From Paucidesulfovibrio longus DSM 6739 (lineage in GTDB: Bacteria; Desulfobacterota; Desulfovibrionia; Desulfovibrionales; Desulfovibrionaceae), in the NCBI RefSeq assembly GCF_000420485.1, contig NZ_ATVA01000012.1:124001-188000 (forward strand): a stretch of DNA of 64,000 nt. The letters run 5' to 3'. Positions within the stretch are counted from its first letter, which is position 1. Every line of letters starts with the position of its first letter. The position numbers and the translations under genes are program-made. Shown here piece by piece: positions 1 through 6,659 of this stretch. The notes under the pieces are model-generated. The model did not search any database and was not told the origin of the DNA. It saw only the letters and a list, made by a program, of their open reading frames with translations.

Positions 1-629
1 GGCTGCTTCCCAGCGAGCGCGTGCTCGACGTGGGCTGCGGAGCCGGGCGGGCCGCCGTGCCCCTGACGTCCTACCTGTCCGATCACGGGCGCTACGAAGG
101 GTTCGACACCTATCCCTTCGGCGTGAACTGGTGCCGCGAGCACATCACCCCAGCCTTTCCCAACTTCCGCTTCCAGACGGCGGACGTCTTCAACGCGCTC
201 TATAATCCCTTCGGGACGGTGCGTGCGCGCGACTTCCGTTTCCCCTATGCCGACGACAGCTTTGATCTGGCCATCCTCAACTCCGTCTTCACGCACATGC
301 TGCCGGAAGACGTGGTCGGCTATGCGGCCGAGCTGGGGCGGGTTCTCGACCAGGGCGGCCGGGCCTACGTGACATGGTTCCTGCTGGACGACGAGACGCG
401 CGGCCTCGTGGCCGCGACGGGCGGCACCCTGCGCTTCGCGCACCGCTTCGGCGCGTGCCATCTGGAAAATCCCGACGATCCGGAAGAGGCCGTGGGCTAT
501 GAGCGCTCCTTCGCGTTCAAGGTGCTGGAAGGAGCTGGGCTGCGCGTGCGCGGCGCGTATCCGGGATCCTGGTGCGGCCGCCGTGCGGACAACTATCAGG
601 ACGTGGTCGTGGTGGAAGCCGCGCGCTGA
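1..629 (+). CDS. Class I SAM-dependent methyltransferase, 5' end missing
   Basis: The reading frame is open from the first bases of the window. The codons before the GTG at 21 already give family-like sequence (LLPSERVLDVGCGAG), so the gene starts upstream and only its 3' part, about 208 codons, is present. Motif I of Rossmann methyltransferases is visible as LDVGCGAGR, followed by an acidic residue in GFDTY and a motif-IV-like segment DSFDLAILNSVFTHM. The post-motif region RVLDQGGRAYVTWF matches the usual methyltransferase_11 layout. The substrate cannot be read from the sequence. It converges with the Cys-rich gene at 645 and no clear terminator lies between them. The family call is firm; function beyond SAM-dependent methyl transfer is unknown. 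Confidence 0.85.
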   Translation, partial: LLPSERVLDVGCGAGRAAVPLTSYLSDHGRYEGFDTYPFGVNWCREHITPAFPNFRFQTADVFNALYNPFGTVRARDFRFPYADDSFDLAILNSVFTHMLPEDVVGYAAELGRVLDQGGRAYVTWFLLDDETRGLVAATGGTLRFAHRFGACHLENPDDPEEAVGYERSFAFKVLEGAGLRVRGAYPGSWCGRRADNYQDVVVVEAAR

Positions 630-644
630 CCCGAAAAGCCCCCG

Positions 645-956
645 CTATTCGGTTCCGGCTTCCCCCGCCGGGCCGGGCTCCTCGTCGAAGCGCAGGCGGC
701 AGGGCCTTCGGAAGCATTCGCGCAGCTTGGCGAGCACGTAGTCGTACCCTTCGGGCGCATGCGGGAGCTTGCAGGCGGAGCAGTCCTTGTTCCCGCTGGC
801 CAGGAGGGTGAAGCGGCCTCCGCAGTCCTCCAGAAAGTAGAGCGGGCAGAAGCAGAACAGGCAGTTGAAGCGCTCCGGGTGGTCGGTCCGGTGGCAGGGA
901 AAAAACTCGCAGGCCGTGTTGCTCACGAAGCGGTGGGACGGCTTGGGGGTGCTCAT
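645..956 (-). CDS. Cysteine-rich small-domain protein (zinc/metal-binding-like)
   Basis: A 103-residue protein starting at the ATG at 956, which has an AGGAG ribosome site about 6 bases upstream. A longer frame runs to 1163 but has no comparable start signal. The N-terminal half carries closely spaced cysteines: CEFFPCHRTDHPERFNCLFC, then FCPLY, CGG and CSAC. This matches the short cysteine-rich domain (Pfam zf-like, PF04071) known from anaerobes and sometimes found near cobalamin genes. Roughly ten cysteines suggest zinc or Fe-S binding. The C-terminal tail is charged and low in complexity. There is no signal peptide, so it is probably cytoplasmic. Its role is unknown. Confidence 0.8.
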   Translation of the reverse strand: MSTPKPSHRFVSNTACEFFPCHRTDHPERFNCLFCFCPLYFLEDCGGRFTLLASGNKDCSACKLPHAPEGYDYVLAKLRECFRRPCRLRFDEEPGPAGEAGTE

Positions 957-1091
957 GCTGCTCCTCGCGTGTTCAGGCACGGAATCAATGATTCGGCGTC
1001 TGTTTTCTTTCGACTGCTCCAAAAAAAAACGAAGGTAGGGTGAAAAATCCTTCTGGATCGCCGCAAAGCATTGCGGCATCTGCTCTCCCAG

Positions 1092-1124
1092 CCCCCTAGG
1101 ACTTCCCCCCAAATTTCTAGGGGG
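1092..1124. repeat. 8-bp perfect inverted repeat upstream of the first sorting-signal gene
   Basis: CCCCCTAG at 1092-1099 is repeated as CTAGGGGG at 1117-1124, with 17 bases between. It lies in the AT-richer gap between two divergently oriented genes (957-1230). It could be an operator or the base of a hairpin. No T-run follows, so a terminator is unlikely. Confidence 0.45.
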
Positions 1125-1230
1125 TGGTTGTGTCAATAAGAAATTAGTCGTAGATTTGACCATCCATCAGAATCGACGGCAACAATTGTCGCACAAGGCG
1201 GCAAGTACCGCCAGGGGGCAAAAGGGGGAT

Positions 1231-1908
1231 ATGTCCATGAGAAAGCAGATCATGACCATCGTTGGCTTGGGACTGCTGATGCTGCTCTTCGCGGCTTCGG
1301 CTTCGGCTACCGTCATCAGCTACGGCATCGGCGGCGACGCGGCCACGCTTGAATCGGATATGCTCACGCATTTCTACGTGAACCAGACCGAAACTTTCGA
1401 CACGCTCGCAGCAGGGTCGAGCGTGACCATCTTCGGCAGTGAAGTCGGACCCTTCAGCGGATACGGCACCGTATCCGACACCCCCGCCGGGGGCATGTTC
1501 GCCACTTCCGGAAGCAACTATTTCACCAGTAATTTCAATGGTTCCGTGAGCCGCAACTTCAGCTTCTCCCTGGGCACCCCTTCCGGCGGCGGGGACTACG
1601 AGGCCGTGGGCTTTTACGTCACCGGCTTTGACACCACCAAGTCGTTCAACGTGACGCTGTCCTACGCGGACGGCTCCGTGGAAACCTTCGATCTGGGCAA
1701 CGGCTTCACCTCCGCCGTGGGCGCCGGCGTGCCCATCTACTTCGGCTTCGTGGGCGACAAGCTTATTTCCGGCATCACCTTCAGCAACGTCCAGGACCAG
1801 TACGGCATCGACAACGTCTCCGCCATGAACACGCCCGTTCCGGGCGCGGTCTGGCTGCTCGGCACAGGCCTGCTCGGCCTGCTCGGCTACCGCCGCATGA
1901 GCCGTTAG
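1231..1908 (+). CDS. Exported protein with VPLPA/PEP-CTERM-like sorting signal
   Basis: A 225-residue secreted protein. The start at 1231 was chosen because the paralogue at 2100 begins with the same ATG-TCC-AT pattern; an ATG at 1237 is an equally good alternative with better spacing from the GGGGG at 1224-1228. An N-terminal signal peptide (hydrophobic LGLLMLLFAASASA) is followed by a Ser/Thr/Gly-rich domain of beta-protein character. The C-terminus has the tripartite form of exosortase/archaeosortase substrates: TPVPGAVWLLGTGLLGLLGY then a basic RRMSR tail, closest to the VPLPA-CTERM class. Such proteins are thought to be processed and delivered to the envelope or an extracellular matrix. 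No exosortase gene is in the window. A strong terminator follows. Confidence 0.85.
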   Translation: MSMRKQIMTIVGLGLLMLLFAASASATVISYGIGGDAATLESDMLTHFYVNQTETFDTLAAGSSVTIFGSEVGPFSGYGTVSDTPAGGMFATSGSNYFTSNFNGSVSRNFSFSLGTPSGGGDYEAVGFYVTGFDTTKSFNVTLSYADGSVETFDLGNGFTSAVGAGVPIYFGFVGDKLISGITFSNVQDQYGIDNVSAMNTPVPGAVWLLGTGLLGLLGYRRMSR

Positions 1909-1928
1909 ACGGACCATCGACCACGCTG

Positions 1929-1957
1929 AAGGGCGGGGCCTCGGCCCCGCCCTTTTT
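1929..1957 (+). terminator. Rho-independent terminator of the first VPLPA-CTERM gene
   Basis: A GC-rich hairpin, AGGGCGGGGC-CTC-GGCCCCGCCCT in form, with a six-T run immediately after (TTTTTTAT). It sits about 20 bases past the stop at 1908. Confidence 0.85.
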
Positions 1958-1974
1958 TATGGCCGCGGGCCGAT

Positions 1975-2016
1975 CTCATACTTTAGTATGAGAAGAATTC
2001 ATACTTTCACCGTATG
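1975..2016. promoter_or_regulatory. Paired inverted repeats, candidate operator
   Basis: CTCATAC-TTTA-GTATGAG (1975-1992) is a 7-bp inverted repeat. It is followed by CATAC-N7-GTATG (about 2000-2016), which re-uses the same half-site CATAC. The repetition of a half-site in an AT-rich promoter region suggests binding of a dimeric regulator upstream of the gene at 2100. The regulator is not identified. Confidence 0.45.
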
Positions 2017-2023
2017 TCACCTC

Positions 2024-2043
2024 TAATGATAATGTTTATTATG
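2024..2043. promoter_or_regulatory. Fur-box-like sequence
   Basis: TAATGATAAT at 2024-2033 matches ten consecutive bases of the classical 19-bp Fur consensus. The remaining half, GTTTATTATG, is only a partial match. It lies about 60 bases upstream of the ATG at 2100. This suggests, but does not prove, iron-dependent control of the exported protein gene. Confidence 0.4.
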
Positions 2044-2099
2044 TCGATAAGGTTCAACAGAGCCTTAACGCAATAAACGTCAATTCATTGGAGGCGACC

Positions 2100-2798
2100 A
2101 TGTCCATCAGAACGATTCAACATATGGCCCTGGCCCTGCTTGTCGCGGGCCTGGCGACCCTGGGACTCGGCAACGCCGCCTCCGCCAGCGTGATCACCCC
2201 GTCCTGGGCCACCGGAGCAGCCGACGCCGCGAACCTGGAAGCGTCCTTCTTCAGCGGGTATTCCACCGTGACCACCGAGAATTTTTCCGGCTTCAACGCG
2301 AATGACCAAGGCCCCCTGGCCTTGTCCGTGGGCACGCTGACCGGCGGCGGCTACGTGGGCGACAACACCACTCCCCAGGCCGGGACCGGCGAGTTCTCCG
2401 TGGGTCCGGACCTGAACTACTGGAGCAACGGCACGCCCGGAAGCACCAGCGGCAAGAACACCTTCACCCTGACCTTCACCAATCCGGTGAGCGCCTTCGG
2501 ATTCTACGGCACGGACGTGCAGGATCTGGGCGGGCAGACCGTGCTGACCTTCAGCACCGCCGGCGGAGACGTGAACGTGAACCTCTTCGACCTCGTGGGC
2601 GCGCAGAAGAACGGCACGCTGAACTACTTCGCCTTCAGCAGCGACAGCCTGATCAGCAGCGTGACCTTCCACGACGCGGGCAACGACGGCTACGCCGTGG
2701 ACAACATCAGCACGGCCACCCCGATTCCGGGCGCGGTCTGGCTGCTCGGCTCCGGCCTTCTCGGCCTGATCGGCCTGCGCAGACGCATCCAGCGCTGA
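2100..2798 (+). CDS. Exported protein with VPLPA/PEP-CTERM-like sorting signal (paralogue)
   Basis: A 232-residue paralogue of the gene at 1231. The ATG at 2100 has an ideal GGAGG site 6 bases upstream. The signal peptide (MALALLVAGLATLGLGNAAS) is followed by an Asn/Thr/Ser/Gly-rich domain with segments parallel to the first paralogue (FGFYGTDVQDLGGQTVLTF against VGFYVTGFDTTKSFNVTLSY). The protein ends with IPGAVWLLGSGLLGLIGLRR and basic residues, the C-terminal sorting and membrane anchor expected to be cut by an exosortase-type enzyme. The two genes are tandem but separated by a terminator and by their own regulatory region, so they are probably transcribed separately. The function of the mature domain is unknown; a matrix or surface-layer role is inferred from the sorting signal only. 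Confidence 0.87.
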   Translation: MSIRTIQHMALALLVAGLATLGLGNAASASVITPSWATGAADAANLEASFFSGYSTVTTENFSGFNANDQGPLALSVGTLTGGGYVGDNTTPQAGTGEFSVGPDLNYWSNGTPGSTSGKNTFTLTFTNPVSAFGFYGTDVQDLGGQTVLTFSTAGGDVNVNLFDLVGAQKNGTLNYFAFSSDSLISSVTFHDAGNDGYAVDNISTATPIPGAVWLLGSGLLGLIGLRRRIQR

Positions 2799-2821
2799 CG
2801 GACCACGAACGCACGCGAAAA

Positions 2822-2855
2822 CGCAAGGCGGGGCTTCGGCCCCGCCTTTTTTGCG
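2822..2855. terminator. Bidirectional rho-independent terminator
   Basis: ACGCAAGGCGGGGC and its complement flank a CTTCGG-type loop, with a TTTTTT run on the plus strand and a T-rich stretch on the minus strand. It lies between the converging gene ends at 2798 and 2882. Confidence 0.8.
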
Positions 2856-2881
2856 TGCTCTTGCCGGGCCGGATCCGAACC

Positions 2882-3286
2882 CTATTCGGCATCCGTCCGC
2901 AGGAACTGCACCCAGAGCGTGCGCGTACGCGGACCATCGAACTCGCAGAAATAGACCTTCTGCCACGTGCCGAGCTTCAGCTCGCCCCCCTCGACGATGA
3001 CGAGCTGATCGCAGCCGAACAGGCTGGATTTGATGTGCGCGTCGGAATTGCCTTCAGCGTGGCGGTAGTCGCCGCGATGCGGCACGAGCCTGCGCATGTT
3101 GACCAGCATGTCCCGGACCACGTCCGGGTCGGCTCCCTCGTTGACCGTGACCGCCCCCGTGGTATGCGGACAGTAGACGAGCAGCGCGCCGTCGCTCCAG
3201 CCTTGCTCGCGGATCAAGCCGCGCAGCTCGCCGCCGATGTCGATCATCTGTTCGCGTTCGCCGGTGCGGATGCTCAATTCGCGCAT
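2882..3286 (-). CDS. yjbQ: YjbQ family protein (UPF0047, secondary thiamine-phosphate synthase type)
   Basis: A 134-residue protein spanning the full length of the YjbQ/TIGR00149 family. Diagnostic segments are CPHTTGAVTVNEGADPDV, HRGDYRHAEGNSDAHIKSSL and the C-terminal LGTWQKVYFCEFDGPR. Conserved histidines (PHTT, YRHAEGN, DAH) are the likely metal or phosphate site. Some family members show weak thiamine-phosphate synthase activity; the physiological role is uncertain. The start ATG at 3286 lies two bases past the stop of the cobalt-precorrin-4 methyltransferase gene, with a GGAG site inside that gene's end, so it is the last gene of the cobalamin operon. Confidence 0.88.
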   Translation of the reverse strand: MRELSIRTGEREQMIDIGGELRGLIREQGWSDGALLVYCPHTTGAVTVNEGADPDVVRDMLVNMRRLVPHRGDYRHAEGNSDAHIKSSLFGCDQLVIVEGGELKLGTWQKVYFCEFDGPRTRTLWVQFLRTDAE

Positions 3287-3288
3287 GG

Positions 3289-4062
3289 CTACTCCTCGCT
3301 CTCGGTTTTGGCGTCGCGGTACATGTGCGCGAACCCCGCGTCGTAGAGCTTGGACTTCGCGCCCGCGCCCAGTTCGCCGGGCAGGATCAGAAACACCGTT
3401 TGCCGGGTGAAGCCGTATTCCCTGGCCGTGGCCGCCAGGTCGCGCAGCTCGCAGTGCACGGTCTCGCCGCCGGGCCAGCCGATCTTGTGGCCCAGGGCGC
3501 AGGGCGTGGCCGGGTCCATGCCGCCCACGAGCAGCTCGCGTTCCAGGCCTTCGGGATCGCCTGCGGAAAGATAGATGGCCATGGCCGCGTGGTGCGAGGC
3601 CAGCGCGTGCAGCGTCTCGGACTCCGGCACGGGAGTGCGGCCGGAGCGCCGGGTGATGATCAGCGTCTGGGTCTGCTCCGGCACGGTGAAGGAGCGCCGC
3701 GCCTCGGCAGCGGCCGCGAACGCGGCGGTCACTCCGGGAACGATGTCGTAGGGAATGTTGTCCGCTTCGAGCATTTCCATCTGTTCGCGGGTCGCGCCGT
3801 AGAGCGAAGGGTCGCCCGTGTGCAGCCGCACGGCGAGCCCTCCGGCGCGCACGCAGGCGCGCAGCAGCTCGTGGGTCTGTTGCAGATCCAGGGCCGAGGA
3901 ATCCACGACCTGGGCGTCGGGCCGCGCCTGTTCCACCAGCGTTCGCGGAACCAGCGAGCCCGCGTAGAGTATGAGGTCGGCGCGCAGAATCAGGTCGCGC
4001 CCCTTGACCGTGATCAGATCGGGATCGCCCGGTCCGGCGCCCACGAAAAACACCTTGTTCAT
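3289..4062 (-). CDS. cbiF: Cobalt-precorrin-4 / precorrin-4 C(11)-methyltransferase
   Basis: A 257-residue tetrapyrrole methylase that transfers a SAM methyl group to C11 in corrin ring synthesis. The family N-terminus FFVGAGPGDPDLITVKG is at residues 5-21, followed by the ILYAGSLVP segment, the RLHTGDPSLYGA SAM-binding loop near residue 80 and the VPGVTAAFAAAA segment near 110, all typical of CobM/CbiF. The start was taken at the ATG at 4062, the second of two adjacent ATGs; a GGGGGGA stretch precedes both. It follows cbiET (gap 140 bases) and is directly followed by yjbQ. In an anaerobe with cbiD the cobalt-early pathway name CbiF is preferred; cobM is the aerobic synonym. Confidence 0.92.
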   Translation of the reverse strand: MNKVFFVGAGPGDPDLITVKGRDLILRADLILYAGSLVPRTLVEQARPDAQVVDSSALDLQQTHELLRACVRAGGLAVRLHTGDPSLYGATREQMEMLEADNIPYDIVPGVTAAFAAAAEARRSFTVPEQTQTLIITRRSGRTPVPESETLHALASHHAAMAIYLSAGDPEGLERELLVGGMDPATPCALGHKIGWPGGETVHCELRDLAATAREYGFTRQTVFLILPGELGAGAKSKLYDAGFAHMYRDAKTESEE

Positions 4063-4202
4063 CATTCCCCCCAACAGCCGCGTTTGAAGATGCGCGGACA
4101 GGCCGGCTCGGACCCCGTCTCCCGGAATTGCCCCCCCGGTGCCGGGCCGTGTCCCGCCCTGCGGGATATTTCGACGGACCGCAGGTGCGGCCCGGTGGTC
4201 GC

Positions 4203-5453
4203 TCAGGGCTTCTCCGCCCAGAGAATGAAGACCGGGTTCTGCGCCTTGAAGCGCAGGTCGCCGGCGAGCGGGTCCGTGGTGGAGGCCATGATCTGGGTGG
4301 CGCCGAAGGGCCAGCCCCGCTTTTCCAGGCTGGCCTTGGCCCGCAGCAGCGATTCGAGCAGGATGCAGTGGATCACCAGCCGCCCGCCGCGCTTGAGCCG
4401 GGCGCAGGCCGTGTCCAGAAGGGAGTCGCCGTCGCCGGAGTCCGGGCCGAGCCCGCCGCCGATGAAGATGCGGTCCGGTTCGGGCAGGTTCTCCAGGCAG
4501 GCCGGAGCCTCGCCCCGGACCACTTCCACCAGCCAGGCGCTGAAGCGGCGCACGTTCTCGCGGATCATGCCCGCGCGCCGCCGGTTCTTTTCCACGGCGA
4601 AGACCAGTCCGTGGTCCGCCAGGTGGGAGGCTTCGATGGCCACGGAGCCGCAGCCCGCGCCGAGATCCCAGACCGTGTGTCCGGGGGCGACGCCCAGCAG
4701 CCCCAGTCCTGTGGCGCGCACGGCCTGCTTGGTGATCAGGTTCTTCTCATGCATGTACAGATGGTCGGGAACGCCCAGATGCAGCGGCGTTTCCGCCGGG
4801 TGGCAGCGTTCCAGCAGGACCACGTTCAGGGGCGAGAATTCCGCGTCCCAGGCCTGTTCGGGCGTAAGTCTGCGGATGCGCTCCTGGGGGGTGTCCAGGT
4901 CTTCCATCACGGTCAGGGTGAAGCCTTCGGCTCCGCGCTTGAGCAGCGCCTCGGCAATGCTGGACGGCCCGTGCACGTGGTCCGTGTAGACCGTGACCTT
5001 TTCCGAGCGGGAAATGGCGGCGTAGAGCGGGGTGAAGTCGTCCCGACCGTGCAGGGATACGGTTTCGATCTCATGCCAGGGCAGGTGCAGGCGCGAGGCC
5101 GCGAGCTGCATGGTGGTCACGTTGGGATGGACCACGACCCTGTCCGGGCCGAAGGCGTCCACGAGCATCCTGCCGAACCCGAAAAAGAGCGGGTCGCCGT
5201 CCGCGAGCACGGCCACGCGCTTGTGCGCTTCGCGCTTGATGCGCCGGACCACCTCGTCCAGCGGGCCGGCAATGGGAATCTGCCGTTCGGGGCGGATGGG
5301 CCGCTCCGGGGTGGACGCCAGGGCGCAGGCGGCCAGCAGGCGCTTGCCTCCGGCGATGACCTGGGCGCGCTCCAGGATGGACCATTCGCGCGGTCCCAGC
5401 TCCAGGGAGCCGGGGCGCATCCCGATGACGTGTATGGCGTTGTGGCCGAGCAT
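4203..5453 (-). CDS. cobL: Precorrin-6Y C5,15-methyltransferase, CbiE-CbiT fusion
   Basis: A 416-residue bifunctional corrin-ring enzyme. Residues 1 to about 205 are a CbiE-type tetrapyrrole methylase (IHVIGMRPGSLELGP at the start, LADGDPLFFGFGR near 85) that methylates C5 and C15. Residues from about 215 on are a CbiT-type Rossmann methyltransferase/decarboxylase, beginning with GVPDHLY and ITKQAVRA and carrying the SAM motif WDLGAGCGSVAIEA near 260. The length agrees with other fused CobL/CbiET proteins. The ATG at 5453 has an AAGG five bases upstream. It lies between cbiD and cbiF in a minus-strand cobalamin gene run. Both domains look intact. Confidence 0.93.
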   Translation of the reverse strand: MLGHNAIHVIGMRPGSLELGPREWSILERAQVIAGGKRLLAACALASTPERPIRPERQIPIAGPLDEVVRRIKREAHKRVAVLADGDPLFFGFGRMLVDAFGPDRVVVHPNVTTMQLAASRLHLPWHEIETVSLHGRDDFTPLYAAISRSEKVTVYTDHVHGPSSIAEALLKRGAEGFTLTVMEDLDTPQERIRRLTPEQAWDAEFSPLNVVLLERCHPAETPLHLGVPDHLYMHEKNLITKQAVRATGLGLLGVAPGHTVWDLGAGCGSVAIEASHLADHGLVFAVEKNRRRAGMIRENVRRFSAWLVEVVRGEAPACLENLPEPDRIFIGGGLGPDSGDGDSLLDTACARLKRGGRLVIHCILLESLLRAKASLEKRGWPFGATQIMASTTDPLAGDLRFKAQNPVFILWAEKP

Positions 5454-5540
5454 GGGGGCCTTGTACCGTGAAGCGGCACGGTAGGGAAGGGGGTGACGGT
5501 CCTTTTCGGATTCGCGGGGTCTGCGGGAGCGGATCCGGCG

Positions 5541-6659
5541 CTAATCCCGCCCTGTTGCGAGCAGAACGGAGCCGTTGAAGTCGAAAACCGCGAAGTGGGG
5601 TTCGGCCTTGGGCGCACGGCGGCGCACCTCGGCCCCGGCGCGCGCTGTCAGGGCGCGCAGCAGCGTTTGCAGGGCCGCGTCTTCGCCCGCGGACTGGAGC
5701 AGGCCGAGCACCTGGCGGGCCGTGTTCGCGGCGGCGGTCGCGCGGGCGAGTTCCGGCGGGGCTCCGGCCTCGGCGCACCAGTGCGCCAGCAGCGAAAAAT
5801 CGATTTCTGCCTGCCGCGCGTGGGTGTTGTCGAACCCCTGGGCCTGCTTGACCAGCTTGCCGAAGAACAGGGACCAGCCGATGCGGCGAAATCCCTTTTC
5901 CGAGGCGGTGCGGCAGGCGTGGCCGAAGAAGTCCGCGGCCTGGACAAGGCAGCGCTCCGGCGTGTCCGGGTAAAGATCGAGGTAGAGCCGCTCGCTCTTG
6001 CGGCCCGTGGTGAACACGGCCATGTCGCGGCCTTCGGCGCGGGCCACGCTCAGGGCCTGGGTCACGGAGGCCGCCCAGGCGTCGTGGCTGAAGGGGCGGA
6101 CAATGCCGTGGGAGCCGAGGATGGAGATGCCCCCGACGATGCCGAGGCGCGGATTGAGGGTTTTTGCCGCCAGCCGCTCGCCCTCCGGCACCTCGATGCG
6201 CACGCGGGCCACTCCGCTTCGGTCGCCCAGTGCCTCGCGGGCAGCGCTTTCGATCTGCTCGCGCGGGCCGGGATTGATGGCGGCTTCGCCCACGGCCGCG
6301 GCCAGTCCTGGCAGAGTCGCCCGGCCCACGCCGCGCCCGCCGTCCAGCTCCACGCGAAGCGGAGTTTCAGCCGGGAAAAAATGCGCCAGGGCGTGAATTT
6401 CCGCGCCGTGGGTCACGTCGGGGTCGTCCCCCGCGTCCTTGATGACCACGGCCCGCGCCCCGCCGTCTTCCAGATGGCCGCGGGCAATGGGCACCCGCAG
6501 CCGCGCTTCCGGGCGGCAATCGCCGGAAACCGCCGCGCTCCGGGGCAGGGGGGTGTCCACTTCCGGCACATTCCGCCCTTCCAGCAGAAGCAGCAGGGCG
6601 GCCTTGGCCGCCGCCGCCGCGGCCGTGCCCGTGGTGAAGCCTTGCCGCAGTCCGCTCAT
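5541..6659 (-). CDS. cbiD: Cobalt-precorrin-5B (C1)-methyltransferase
   Basis: A 372-residue CbiD that methylates C1 of the corrin ring with SAM in the anaerobic (cobalt-early) pathway. It begins MSGLRQGFTTGTAAAAAAKA, the family's hallmark, and contains VVIKDAGDDPDVTHG, LNPRLGIVGGISILGSHG (about 170-185) and VFTTGRKSE. The usual GTTGIV triplet reads GSHGIV here, a small departure from the family consensus. The start ATG at 6659 overlaps the TGA of the upstream SDR-DUF2867 gene by four bases (ATGA), indicating translational coupling. The same frame is open much further upstream, but that extension lies over the upstream gene and has no family match. Confidence 0.93.
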   Translation of the reverse strand: MSGLRQGFTTGTAAAAAAKAALLLLLEGRNVPEVDTPLPRSAAVSGDCRPEARLRVPIARGHLEDGGARAVVIKDAGDDPDVTHGAEIHALAHFFPAETPLRVELDGGRGVGRATLPGLAAAVGEAAINPGPREQIESAAREALGDRSGVARVRIEVPEGERLAAKTLNPRLGIVGGISILGSHGIVRPFSHDAWAASVTQALSVARAEGRDMAVFTTGRKSERLYLDLYPDTPERCLVQAADFFGHACRTASEKGFRRIGWSLFFGKLVKQAQGFDNTHARQAEIDFSLLAHWCAEAGAPPELARATAAANTARQVLGLLQSAGEDAALQTLLRALTARAGAEVRRRAPKAEPHFAVFDFNGSVLLATGRD

